NCBI GenBank assembly: GCA_018970445.1
Contig: JAGWWF010000028.1
Span: 1 to 42,055 of the forward strand
Source: Alphaproteobacteria bacterium
GTDB taxonomy: Bacteria; Pseudomonadota; Alphaproteobacteria; Sphingomonadales; Sphingomonadaceae
DNA length: 42,055 bases
Reading direction: 5' to 3'
The notes below the pieces were generated by a model that made no database searches, was not told the DNA's origin, and saw nothing but the letters and a program-made list of their open reading frames with translations. The number at the start of each line of letters is the position of its first letter. Position 1 is the first letter of the stretch. The translations under genes and the position numbers were made by a program. Below are positions 6,899 to 13,881 of this stretch, in pieces.

Positions 6899-7674
6899 TG
6901 CTGGATTTTGCGCCTTGGGAATTGATTGTCCCTGACGAAAAGTCCCGTCAGCTGTTGTTGAAGGGCGCGCTGGGCAGCCGGCCACGCTCCCGCGTTCCAC
7001 CCGGCCGGTCACCTGCCGCCGGCGCCTGCACCCTGCCCGATTGCAACGTAGCGCCGGGCCGCATCGCCGGCCGCGAACTCTATATCGTCTACGAAGATGC
7101 CCGCGGCTGCGAAACCGAACGGGGCATCACCCTGCGGCACATCACCCCGCACCCGGCCGGGCAGCATCTGGTGCACGCCTTTTGCCACGAACGGTTTGCG
7201 CCGCGCGCTTTTCGGGCTGATCGCGTGGTGGAATGCTATGACCCCGAAACCGGCGAGCAACTTGATTTCCCAGCTTTGCTGGCCGGCATGATGCGCCGCG
7301 ATTGGCAGGTTGACCGCGCCGATCTGGAAGATTTTGTGCGCGTGCTGGTGTTCATGGCCTATTGTGACGGCCGCTTGGCAAGCGAGGAAGTGGGCGCCAT
7401 CGATGATTGGCTGTCGCGGTTCGTGCTGCGACTTGATGGCACAGATCAGGATTTCGAACAGGCCCAGCGCTTCGCGCGCAGCGCCGCCATTGAGGGCATC
7501 GACTATCTGGCTGCCCTGCGCCGGTTGACCCAAGGCAGCAACGCTGCCGCTGTTTGCCACCTCGCCATTCAGGCCCTGCAAGACGTGGCCGAAGCCGATT
7601 TCGAACTTTCCACCGAAGAAGCCAACTGGCACGCCGTTGCCATGCGGACGATCAGGCGCGCCGCGATGTTGTAA
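6898..7674 (+). CDS. WYL-like and TerB-like domain protein, partner of the repressor
   Basis: The 258-aa protein starts at ATG 6898, sharing one base with the repressor stop. Residues about 55-120 resemble a WYL ligand-sensing domain: LYIVYEDARG, RGITLRHITP, then LVHAFCHER and FRADRVVEC. Residues about 145-255 resemble the TerB helical domain, with LVFMAYCDGRLASEEV followed by helices. WYL domains are known as regulators that sense nucleic acids or nucleotides, and WYL-TerB fusions occur near DNA-repair and defence genes. Encoded in one transcript with a repressor lacking an induction domain, it may be the sensor of the lysogeny switch. That role is inference. Confidence 0.65.
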   Translation: MLDFAPWELIVPDEKSRQLLLKGALGSRPRSRVPPGRSPAAGACTLPDCNVAPGRIAGRELYIVYEDARGCETERGITLRHITPHPAGQHLVHAFCHERFAPRAFRADRVVECYDPETGEQLDFPALLAGMMRRDWQVDRADLEDFVRVLVFMAYCDGRLASEEVGAIDDWLSRFVLRLDGTDQDFEQAQRFARSAAIEGIDYLAALRRLTQGSNAAAVCHLAIQALQDVAEADFELSTEEANWHAVAMRTIRRAAML

Positions 7675-7684
7675 GAGACACAAC
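7668..7684. promoter_or_regulatory. Operator copy 2
   Basis: GTTGTAAGAGACACAAC has the same 5-7-5 layout as the operators at 6470 and 7702 but a different core, showing that the arms are what is conserved. It overlaps the last codons of the WYL-TerB gene and lies 34 bp (about three helical turns) from the next operator, a spacing that would allow cooperative binding on one face of the DNA. Confidence 0.65.
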
Positions 7685-7691
7685 TTTCCTG

Positions 7692-7721
7692 TTGACATCC
7701 AGTTGTGTCTGAAACAACTAT
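7692..7721 (+). promoter_or_regulatory. Rightward early promoter with embedded operator copy 3
   Basis: A perfect -35 TTGACA lies at 7692-7697. A -10-like AACTAT lies at 7716-7721 (spacing 18), or CAACTA at 17. The operator GTTGTGTCTGAAACAAC at 7702-7718 fills the spacer and edge of the -10, so a bound repressor would exclude RNA polymerase. It drives the operon from 7752 through replication genes to the integrase. Confidence 0.7.
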
Positions 7722-7751
7722 GCAGCCCTCCACAACGGAAGGGCTGCACAT

Positions 7752-8069
7752 ATGGCCGACATGACTGCACTGATGGGCGCCGCACAGGCCGGGGTTGGCC
7801 TGTGGATTGGTTTGGCCGGCGGCTTTGGCGCCGGGATGCTGCTGGCGCTGCGCCGCGATGAACGGCTGCGCCAGCGCCTGGACGAAGAATTGGCCCACAA
7901 CGCCGATCTGCGCAGCAGCTTGGCTGCACATCGCAACATCATCCGCGCTCACGCGCTGCAGATCAACCTGCCGCCCATCCCGCCCGCCCCGCGCGCCGGC
8001 ACCTGCTGGCCCGCCCGCGCTCTCACGGCGCTGGGCCGCGCCGTGGGCTGTGATCAACGGGTGTATTGA
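7752..8069 (+). CDS. Small membrane protein with coiled coil (105 aa)
   Basis: First gene of the rightward operon, with GGAAGGG eight bases before the ATG. A single membrane segment is seen at about residues 15-33 (VGLWIGLAGGFGAGMLLAL), followed by a charged helix (DERLRQRLDEELAHNADLRSSLA) and a proline-rich C-terminus. A spanin is unlikely because lysis genes lie elsewhere. An early membrane protein could serve superinfection exclusion or anchoring of replication. No family is recognised. Confidence 0.7.
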   Translation: MADMTALMGAAQAGVGLWIGLAGGFGAGMLLALRRDERLRQRLDEELAHNADLRSSLAAHRNIIRAHALQINLPPIPPAPRAGTCWPARALTALGRAVGCDQRVY

Positions 8070-8374
8070 TGCGCCGCCGCGATATCCTGCACGTCGCCAG
8101 CGCGCCCACGCCCTATGCCGCGCGCATGGCCGTGGTGAAACAGGTGGCCGCCCGCCACGGCTTTGATGCCGCCGATCTGTGCGCGCCCAGCACCACAACC
8201 GGTGCCGCCGGCCGCGAACTGGCCGCCGCCCGCGGCGAAGCCGCCGCGGCCCTGCGCACCCGGTTCAACGATAGCTGGCCGCACATCGCGCGCCTGCTGG
8301 GCAATCGCCATCACACCACAATGATCACCGCTGCCAAGCGTTACAGCACCCGCGCGGCCAATATGAAACCCTGA
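8069..8374 (+). CDS. DnaA domain IV-like DNA-binding protein
   Basis: The 101-aa protein starts at ATG 8069, overlapping the previous stop by one base. It resembles the C-terminal DNA-binding domain of DnaA: helices VVKQVAARHGF and ALRTRFNDSWPHIARLLG, then NRHHTTMITAAKRY, which parallels the DnaA signature GGRDHTTVLHA. The ATPase and N-terminal domains of DnaA are absent. It may bind DnaA-box-like sites in phage DNA to recruit host proteins. The next gene is a sliding clamp, so the pair copies the bacterial dnaA-dnaN order. Stand-alone versions are known in alphaproteobacterial phages. Confidence 0.75.
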   Translation: MRRRDILHVASAPTPYAARMAVVKQVAARHGFDAADLCAPSTTTGAAGRELAAARGEAAAALRTRFNDSWPHIARLLGNRHHTTMITAAKRYSTRAANMKP

Positions 8375-8384
8375 TCCCCAGATT

Positions 8385-8458
8385 CCGGGGGATGGTCCCC
8401 CGGACGCCGGCGCGGGCGGGCATGGTGCCCACCTTCAGGTTGCACAACCCGCGCCGGC
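8385..8458. other. Two strong inverted repeats between DnaA-like and clamp genes
   Basis: CCGGGGGA/TCCCCCGG (8385-8392, 8396-8403) is an 8-bp stem with a 3-base loop. Then GCCGGCGCGGG (8406-8416) pairs with CCCGCGCCGGC (8448-8458), an 11-bp perfect stem whose 31-base loop holds an inner 5-bp stem, GGGCA/TGCCC at 8418-8422 and 8426-8430. No T-run follows, so neither is a standard terminator. Candidate roles are an mRNA processing structure, an attenuator before the clamp gene, or part of a replication origin. Confidence 0.55.
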
Positions 8459-8480
8459 ACTCATCTTGAAAGGCAAAACC

Positions 8481-9650
8481 ATGTCCGCTCCCTGCGATAC
8501 CAACCGCGTTGCCCTGCCTTTGGCACCCTTGCGCCGCGCGCTGCAGCTGCTCACCACCGTGGCCCCGCGCCGGGCAACATTGCCGATCCTGTCCCACGTC
8601 TATCTGCACGTGGCCGGAAATCTGGCGGCGGTGACAGCTTATGATTTTGATCAGCACCTGCGCATCACCGTGCCATCCGATGGGCCTTGTGCCAATACTG
8701 CCTGGGGCACCTGCCTGCCCGCCGCGCCGCTGGCCGCCCTGCTGGCCAGGATGGATGGCGCCACAGTGCTGATCAGCACGGATGAAGCCGGCAAGGCCAC
8801 AGTACAGGGCGCTGGCATCGCCGCCACCCTGCCCACCATGGCCGAAGCCGATTTCCCGGTTTGCTACGCGGTGCAGGCCGAAACGCCGTTCGTGTGGCCC
8901 AGCGCCGCGCTGGCCGATGCGCTGGCCCTTGTCGCGCCCGCCATTTCCAAGGAAAAAACGCGCTATTATCTGAACGGCATCAGCTTCGCTGGCGGCCAGC
9001 ACGGCGAACAGGCCGGCCCGCCACAAATGGTGGCCACCGATGGCCACCGCGCGCACCTGGTGGATTGGCCGGCCGGCACGCCGTGGCCGACAGGCTGGCC
9101 CATCCTGCCGCGCGCTGCCGTGGCCACGCTGCGCAAGCTGCTGGCCGCCGCCGGCGATCAACAATGGATCACCGCCGATTTCGTTGGCGCCCGCGCCCGC
9201 TTCACCATCGGCGCGTTCGAACTCACCAGCAAACTGATCGATGGCACCTTTCCCGATTATCGCCGCATCTTGCCAAAGCCCGATGCCGCCACCCTGCGAC
9301 TGGCCGCGCCGGGCAAGGCCGTGATCCGCGCCCTGCGACAGGCCACCAGCCTGTGCACCAAACGCACTCGCGCCGTTCGCATGATCGACGGCGGCAACGT
9401 GTGGCAGGCGCAGTGTGTCAGCCCTGAAAACGGCGTGATCACGGTGGATGTGGCCGGCGGCACCGCCAGCGCCAGCCCGGATTGGGCCGACAGCCTGGCG
9501 TTCAATGCCGCCTATATGGCCCAGGCCGTGGCCGCGCTGGGTGGAAGCGATATCGTCGTCGAAGCGATCGGCAGTGGCAGCAGCCCTGCCCTGATCACCA
9601 ATCCGGCCCGGCCCACGCACCGCGCGGTGCTGATGCCAATGCGGTTCTGA
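8481..9650 (+). CDS. dnaN: DNA polymerase III sliding clamp (beta subunit) homolog
   Basis: The 389-aa product is the usual length for DnaN. It starts at ATG 8481 with AAAGG eight bases upstream. Recognisable beta-clamp features are RATLPILSHVYLHV near the N-terminus, TMAEADFPVC, VATDGHRAHLVDW in the second domain and LIDGTFPDYRRILPK opening the third, and a C-terminus ending LMPMRF, close to the bacterial LxPMR motif. It would form a dimeric ring tethering a polymerase to phage DNA. The phage shows no polymerase gene, so the clamp probably recruits host Pol III or other clamp-binding host proteins. Phage-encoded DnaN is uncommon. Confidence 0.92.
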   Translation: MSAPCDTNRVALPLAPLRRALQLLTTVAPRRATLPILSHVYLHVAGNLAAVTAYDFDQHLRITVPSDGPCANTAWGTCLPAAPLAALLARMDGATVLISTDEAGKATVQGAGIAATLPTMAEADFPVCYAVQAETPFVWPSAALADALALVAPAISKEKTRYYLNGISFAGGQHGEQAGPPQMVATDGHRAHLVDWPAGTPWPTGWPILPRAAVATLRKLLAAAGDQQWITADFVGARARFTIGAFELTSKLIDGTFPDYRRILPKPDAATLRLAAPGKAVIRALRQATSLCTKRTRAVRMIDGGNVWQAQCVSPENGVITVDVAGGTASASPDWADSLAFNAAYMAQAVAALGGSDIVVEAIGSGSSPALITNPARPTHRAVLMPMRF

Positions 9651-9655
9651 TTGCC

Positions 9656-9895
9656 ATGGCCACCCACACCGCCGATGAAACCGATTTGCGCCAGGGCGTC
9701 ACCGCCGCGCAGCACGCCGTTCTGGATGAACTGGAACGCCGCGTGCCGACGTGGGCGATGATGCAAGTGCCCGAACTGGAACGCCTGACGGAACGCGCCC
9801 TGATCGATGAAGCCACCCCCAACTGGCCCCGCATCGCCGCCCTGGCGCTGCACCTGGCCGAACGCACCGCGAAGGATGCCCGCAATGGCAAGTGA
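9656..9895 (+). CDS. Small protein of unknown function (79 aa)
   Basis: ATG at 9656 lies five bases after the clamp stop. The product is a mainly helical acidic protein (VLDELERRV, QVPELERLTERALID). The stop overlaps the next start by 11 bp. No family is recognised; position suggests a replication or early accessory role. Confidence 0.65.
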   Translation: MATHTADETDLRQGVTAAQHAVLDELERRVPTWAMMQVPELERLTERALIDEATPNWPRIAALALHLAERTAKDARNGK

Positions 9896-10085
9896 ACAGC
9901 CCAAGGCCACTTTGCGCATCACGCTTGAAGTGGGCGGCCAAGTTTTTGGCAACATCATCGAGATCACCCGCGAAACGCTTGAAACCGATCGCGGCCACAT
10001 CATCGGCTTGATGAACGATGTCGCCAAAGCCGCGCTGATTGTTGCCGATCGGCGGCTGCCGGCTGCTCAACAGGTTGCGGGATGA
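9885..10085 (+). CDS. Small protein of unknown function (66 aa)
   Basis: It starts at the ATG at 9885, in a different frame from the preceding gene and overlapping it by 11 bp. It contains strand segments ATLRITLEVGGQVFGNIIEI and a C-terminal helix. Its stop overlaps the next ATG by 4 bp. No family is recognised. Confidence 0.6.
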   Translation: MASEQPKATLRITLEVGGQVFGNIIEITRETLETDRGHIIGLMNDVAKAALIVADRRLPAAQQVAG

Positions 10086-10387
10086 TGCGCCTTTTGATCA
10101 CAGCGGCCGACAGCCTTGCCGCTGCCACCCTCCCCGAAGGCGCGCGCTTGGCGCTGCTGCACTGGCCGTGGGGCATGCCGGATTGGCTGGCGCTTTCCAA
10201 AGCCGCCGGGCCAAACAAACGTGGCAGACTGCGCGCACGTTGCCAGATTGTTCCGCCGCTGCTGCAACACGGGCTGATCGAACCTGCAGAGCCTTGCACC
10301 GACATTGCTGGAAGCACCCGCTTCCGCCTCACCCAGGCCGGACGCCGCGCCGTGGATGCCATCCAAAGCGGGGAGGCCGGGCAGTGA
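10082..10387 (+). CDS. Small winged-helix-like protein (101 aa)
   Basis: The ATG overlaps the upstream stop as ATGA. Residues about 35-90 resemble a winged helix: PDWLALSKAAGPNKRGRLRA, VPPLLQHGLIEP, then a wing ending FRLTQAGRRAVD, the FxLTxxGR pattern seen in MarR-like and phage winged-helix proteins. The next gene has a similar pattern, so the two may be paralogues or act as a pair. It may be a DNA-binding regulator; no precise family is recognised. Confidence 0.6.
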   Translation: MMRLLITAADSLAAATLPEGARLALLHWPWGMPDWLALSKAAGPNKRGRLRARCQIVPPLLQHGLIEPAEPCTDIAGSTRFRLTQAGRRAVDAIQSGEAGQ

Positions 10388-10662
10388 CCCGCCCGCTCAC
10401 CCACCGCATGCGGCACACATTGGGCCTGCTGGATGTTGATGGCCACTGGGTGGCAACGCGGCAGATCATCGCCAACGATTGGGTACGATCAGGCTATCGC
10501 CAGCTGCGCGGCCTGGAAGAACGCGGCCTGATTGAAATGGAGCATTTGGCCCCCTACACCTTCTATGCCTGCGGCACTGCCACCGCCCACTGGCAACAGG
10601 CTCACTACTTCGCCCGCCTCACCGCTGCCGGCCAGGCCGTCTTGGAAGGGCCATGGGCATGA
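10384..10662 (+). CDS. Second small winged-helix-like protein (92 aa, GTG start)
   Basis: The GTG at 10384 has GGGGAGG six to seven bases upstream and overlaps the previous stop as GTGA; an internal ATG at 10408 is the alternative. The order VATRQIIANDWV, YRQLRGLEERGLIEME and HYFARLTAAGQAVLE looks like a winged helix in which a helix-turn-helix is followed by a strand and the LTAAGQ wing. It may have arisen by duplication of, or act with, the preceding gene. Role unknown. Confidence 0.6.
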   Translation: MTRPLTHRMRHTLGLLDVDGHWVATRQIIANDWVRSGYRQLRGLEERGLIEMEHLAPYTFYACGTATAHWQQAHYFARLTAAGQAVLEGPWA

Positions 10663-11312
10663 CCAACGGCACCATGCTGGCCGGCGGCCGCCGCAAAGAC
10701 GCGGGCAGGCGCGATCCGTTTGATTTCGATCCCACCCCGCCCGAAGCCGTCACCGCCTTTGTCGCGGCCGAACGCACCGCGCTGGCCGGGCATCGCATCT
10801 GGGAACCGGCGGCCGGCGATGGCCGCATGGTCGATGCGCTCATCGGGGGCGGTTGCACCGTGATCGCCGGCAGCGACGTGATCGATCGCGCCGCCGGCCG
10901 CTTCCCGCTGGCCAATTTTCTTGATGCGCCGTTGCCAGATGGCTGCACTGCGATCATTACCAACCCGCCGTTCAATCAGGCTGAAAAGTTCATCAGGCGG
11001 GCGCTGGCCGATCACCACATCCCCTATCTGGCGCTGCTGTTGAAGGCGCAATTCTGGCACGCCGCCACCCGCCTTGGCCTGCACAACCGCTTCCCGCCCA
11101 CCGCTTGCCTGCCGCTCACGTGGCGGCTTGATTTTCGGGGCGGCGGCGCGCCGGTGATGGATTGCAACTGGTTTGTTTGGGATGCGCGCCACGTCGGCAC
11201 CTTCCGGCACCAGCCCTTGCCAAAACCCACCACCCGCGCCGCTGCCGTGGCCGATCTGCTGGCGGCGCAGCCACCTTCCACCCCCGCACCGAAAAGGCCG
11301 CGTCATGGCTGA
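10653..11312 (+). CDS. DNA N6-adenine methyltransferase-like protein
   Basis: The 219-aa protein carries the S-adenosylmethionine motif IWEPAAGDGRMVDAL near residues 48-62 and the catalytic NPPF motif (IITNPPFNQAEKF) near 104-116, the N-PP-F/Y signature of N6-adenine or N4-cytosine methylases. A C-terminal VMDCNWFVWD strand follows. ATG 10659 has better spacing from GGAAGG than ATG 10653. No restriction partner is next to it, so it is probably an orphan enzyme that protects phage DNA or tunes gene expression. Such short orphan methylases are frequent in alphaproteobacterial phages. Confidence 0.85.
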   Translation: MGMTNGTMLAGGRRKDAGRRDPFDFDPTPPEAVTAFVAAERTALAGHRIWEPAAGDGRMVDALIGGGCTVIAGSDVIDRAAGRFPLANFLDAPLPDGCTAIITNPPFNQAEKFIRRALADHHIPYLALLLKAQFWHAATRLGLHNRFPPTACLPLTWRLDFRGGGAPVMDCNWFVWDARHVGTFRHQPLPKPTTRAAAVADLLAAQPPSTPAPKRPRHG

Positions 11313-12393
11313 CAACACCAAGATCGAATGGGCCGACGCCACCTGGAACCCGCTGCGCGCGGTGACGGCGGATGGCAAGAAGGGCTGGCATTGTGAGCAT
11401 GTCTCGGAAGGGTGCCGCAACTGCTACGCCGAAACCTTCAACGAGCGCCGGCTCGGCACTGGCCTGCCCTACAAGCCCGGCCACCGGGGCGACGTGCAGC
11501 ACATCCTCGACGAAAAGCTGCTGCTGGCCCCCCTGCGCCGCCGCAAGCCCACACGCTATTTCCTGTCCAGCATGACGGACGTGTTTGGCGGATGGGTATC
11601 GCAACACCACCTGGATCGCATCTTCGCCGTGATGGCACTGGCACCGCAGCACACCTTCATGGTGCTGACCAAGCGGCCGGAACGGATGCGGGATTACTTC
11701 CGCGACATTGGAGGAACGACCCGCGCGGACTGGATTTTTTCAGCTATGGGCCGCCAATTGAACGTGTCGCGGTTCAAGTATCCAGTTTGGCCCCTCCCCA
11801 ACGTCTGGCTGGGCACCAGCGTAGAGGATCAGCACGCGGCCGATGAACGCATTCCGCACCTGCTGGCCACCTCCGCCGCCATCCGTTTCCTGTCGTGTGA
11901 GCCGTTGCTGTCAGCGGTGGATCTTGAACAAGCATGGAATGGCGAAAACAGCCTTGATTCCGAGTGCTGGGGCGATTGCGCTTGGTGCGACAATGGCCAC
12001 CCGCCGCTTCACAATTGCAGCAAGCGCCGCCAGTCCGAGAATGAACTGATCAAAGGGCGCAGCGGCATCGACTGGGTGATCGCCGGCGGCGAGAGCGGCC
12101 CCGGCGCGCGGCCGATGCATCCGGATTGGGCCCGCTCCCTGCGCGACCAGTGCGCCACCGCCGGCGTGGCGTTCCATTTCAAGCAGCACGGTGAATGGGT
12201 GCCGCTTGGCATGAATGAGCCGCTTACTGGCGGAGATTGGCCGACAGCAGCCGGTGGCAGCATCCGATTGAACCCGGACGGCACACGCGGGTCAGATGGC
12301 TGGCCAATGCAGCGCGTCGGTAAATCCCGCGCCGGCCGCCTGCTGGACGGCCGCACCCACGATGATTTTCCGGGAGGCCAGGCCAATGGCTGA
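11305..12393 (+). CDS. Phage Gp37/Gp68 family protein (DUF5131)
   Basis: The 362-aa product begins MADNTKIEWADATWNP at ATG 11305, the family's hallmark N-terminus. It has the three-cysteine motif CEHVSEGCRNC (CX6CX2C), then YFLSSMTDVFG, FMVLTKRPERM, NVWLGTSVEDQ, IRFLSCEPLL and WVIAGGESGPGARPMHPDW, all standard blocks. The three-cysteine cluster and barrel-like order suggest a radical-SAM-like fold, although the activity is not known. A central insertion (about 215-245) adds four cysteines (ECWGDCAWC and a later C). It sits between two methyltransferase-type genes. Confidence 0.9.
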   Translation: MADNTKIEWADATWNPLRAVTADGKKGWHCEHVSEGCRNCYAETFNERRLGTGLPYKPGHRGDVQHILDEKLLLAPLRRRKPTRYFLSSMTDVFGGWVSQHHLDRIFAVMALAPQHTFMVLTKRPERMRDYFRDIGGTTRADWIFSAMGRQLNVSRFKYPVWPLPNVWLGTSVEDQHAADERIPHLLATSAAIRFLSCEPLLSAVDLEQAWNGENSLDSECWGDCAWCDNGHPPLHNCSKRRQSENELIKGRSGIDWVIAGGESGPGARPMHPDWARSLRDQCATAGVAFHFKQHGEWVPLGMNEPLTGGDWPTAAGGSIRLNPDGTRGSDGWPMQRVGKSRAGRLLDGRTHDDFPGGQANG

Positions 12394-12442
12394 CCGGCCG
12401 ATCCGCATTCAGCTTTCCCGCGCGAAAGGCGGTGACGCATGA
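12386..12442 (+). pseudogene. 18-codon remnant resembling the N-terminus of DUF4326
   Basis: ATG 12386, with GGGAGG eight bases upstream, opens an 18-codon frame reading DRPIRIQLSRAKG before ending GDA and stop. DUF4326 phage proteins begin with a very similar RPxRIQLSRxKGW stretch, then continue for 80 or more residues. Here the frame ends just after the match and its stop overlaps the next ATG as ATGA. It looks like a deletion that kept the start and coupling signals. It may now serve only as a leader for translation of the next gene. Confidence 0.5.
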
Positions 12443-12717
12443 CCGCTGACGAACTGCGCGCGCTGGCCGAGCAGGTGATGGCGCTGACGGGCGATCTTGA
12501 GCACAACAAACTGGATGTCCAGTGTGAAGTCGCGCTGTTCAAGGCGGGCAGGATTTACACCGCCGTTCGCGCCAATGCTGCCGGGACAAAGGTGGTTTAT
12601 TCGCAGGCCAGCGGCGCGCCAGACGTGACTTGCTGGGCTCAAGCATGGACGGTGGCACATAGACGCGCGTCAACCGCCGCCGCGCTGCTGGCACGTGCTG
12701 GCCAGGTGCAGCCGTGA
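12439..12717 (+). CDS. Small protein of unknown function (92 aa)
   Basis: The ATG overlaps the stop of the 18-codon frame. The protein has an N-terminal helix (DELRALAEQVMALTG), a central strand region (VQCEVALFKAGRIYTAVRANAAG), and an alanine-rich C-terminal helix. Its stop overlaps the next start by one base. No family is recognised. Confidence 0.65.
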   Translation: MTADELRALAEQVMALTGDLEHNKLDVQCEVALFKAGRIYTAVRANAAGTKVVYSQASGAPDVTCWAQAWTVAHRRASTAAALLARAGQVQP

Positions 12718-13364
12718 TGCGCGTGCTCATCGCCTTTGAACAGACCGGCGTGATGCGGCGGGCGTTTGCCGCGCGGGGGCACGACGCTTGGAGCCTCGAC
12801 ACAGCCCCGGCATGGGATCGCAGCAATCGCCACATCGTGGGCGATGTGCGCGACCATCTGAACGATGGCTGGGACTTGCTGGCGGTCATGCACCCGCCTT
12901 GCACCCGCCTGTGCAATTCCGGTGTGCGATGGCTGCACACCCCGCCGCCAGGGCGCAATCGTGATGAACTGTGGCGGGAACTGGATGAAGCCGCCGATCT
13001 GGTGGCGACCTGCTGGGCCGCGTCGATTCCGCGCAAGGCGCTGGAAAACCCGGTGATGCACAAACACGCGCGCGAACGCCTGCCGATGCTGCCGAAACCG
13101 CAGATCGTGCAGCCGTGGTGGTTCGGCGAACCGTTCTTCAAGGCGACGGGCTTCTATCTTGATGGCCTGCCGCCGCTGGTGCCGACCCGCCGCCTGACCC
13201 CGCCACGTGCCGGAACAGCCGAACACAAGGCTTGGAGCCGGGTGCATCGGATGCCGCCCGGCCCCCGCCGCGCCATTGAACGCGCCGCCACGTTTCCGGG
13301 GCTTGCCGAAGCCGCCGCCGATCAATGGGGCGGTTACGCGGTGAATGAAGGGAGGGTGGCATGA
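12717..13364 (+). CDS. Cytosine methyltransferase-like phage protein
   Basis: The 215-aa protein starts at ATG 12717 (GTG 12714 also possible). It opens with VLIAFEQTGVMRRAFAARGH, then DVRDHLNDGWDLLAVMHPPC and TRLCNSGVRWL. The PPC motif and preceding Rossmann-like elements resemble C5-cytosine methyltransferases, but the ENV motif is represented only by ALENP and the full motif set is not visible. Proteins of this type are common in phages and are often labelled DNA methylase-like. It may be active or a derived DNA-binding form. Confidence 0.7.
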   Translation: MRVLIAFEQTGVMRRAFAARGHDAWSLDTAPAWDRSNRHIVGDVRDHLNDGWDLLAVMHPPCTRLCNSGVRWLHTPPPGRNRDELWRELDEAADLVATCWAASIPRKALENPVMHKHARERLPMLPKPQIVQPWWFGEPFFKATGFYLDGLPPLVPTRRLTPPRAGTAEHKAWSRVHRMPPGPRRAIERAATFPGLAEAAADQWGGYAVNEGRVA

Positions 13365-13534
13365 AGTGCCTGAACGACCGCCAATCTGGCGCGATGAAAT
13401 GGAACGGCTGTTATTCCCGCGAGGCGTGCCGGCATTGGGGATATTGTCGCCAGCGTAATGTGGACGCTGGCGGCATGAAGAACGTCACGCCAGAACTGCA
13501 AGCACAGTGGCGCGCACTGGACGCCGCCCCCTGA
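13361..13534 (+). CDS. Small four-cysteine protein (57 aa)
   Basis: The ATG overlaps the upstream stop as ATGA and GGGAGGG lies seven bases before it, so translation is well supported. Cysteines are C3, C17, C23 and C29, with histidine 25 between them, in CYSREACRHWGYC. The spacing CX5CX5C could bind zinc. Its stop shares a base with the excisionase ATG. It is too short for most gene callers. It may be a small DNA-binding or protein-binding factor. Confidence 0.65.
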   Translation: MKCLNDRQSGAMKWNGCYSREACRHWGYCRQRNVDAGGMKNVTPELQAQWRALDAAP

Positions 13535-13881
13535 TGGCCACGCGCGCTGCCTTGCCATGCTTCACGGTGGCCCAGCTTGCCGAACGCTGGGCTTGCCACC
13601 GCAGCCATGTCTATCGAATGATAGATCGCGGGGAAATAACGCCCTTCTATGTCGGCACGCTGGCGCGCATCCATGCCAGCGAAGTGGAGCGCATTGAATG
13701 TCCGAAGCCCCTTTCAGCATCCAGCGCTTCCGCACCGGATGGGCCGTTGTCTGGCGCGACGGCGACGGCACACGGCGGCGTCACCGCCTCTACGCGCCCG
13801 ATCGGCTTGGGGCAGAGGCGGAAGCCCGCAGGCGATGGCAAGCCGGCGACGGTGCTGCCTGGACGGTGGGGCGGGCAGTGA
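13534..13881 (+). CDS. xis: Excisionase-like HTH protein (MerR/HTH_17 type)
   Basis: The 115-aa frame starts at ATG 13534. Residues 10-55 form the excisionase-type winged helix: FTVAQLAERWACHRSHVYRM, IDRGEITPFYVG, then LARIHASEVERIE. It would bend DNA at attP to direct excision. The conserved part ends by about residue 58, and the rest (60-115) is low-complexity and overlaps the integrase reading frame for 184 bp. This tail may be an out-of-frame by-product with no function. The position directly before the integrase supports the role. Confidence 0.75.
   Translation: MATRAALPCFTVAQLAERWACHRSHVYRMIDRGEITPFYVGTLARIHASEVERIECPKPLSASSASAPDGPLSGATATAHGGVTASTRPIGLGQRRKPAGDGKPATVLPGRWGGQ

Noticed and set aside
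7752-8069. Spanin or holin assignment for the first rightward gene
   Set aside because: Although it has a membrane segment and a helix, it is an early gene and a full lysis set lies at 17057-18477.
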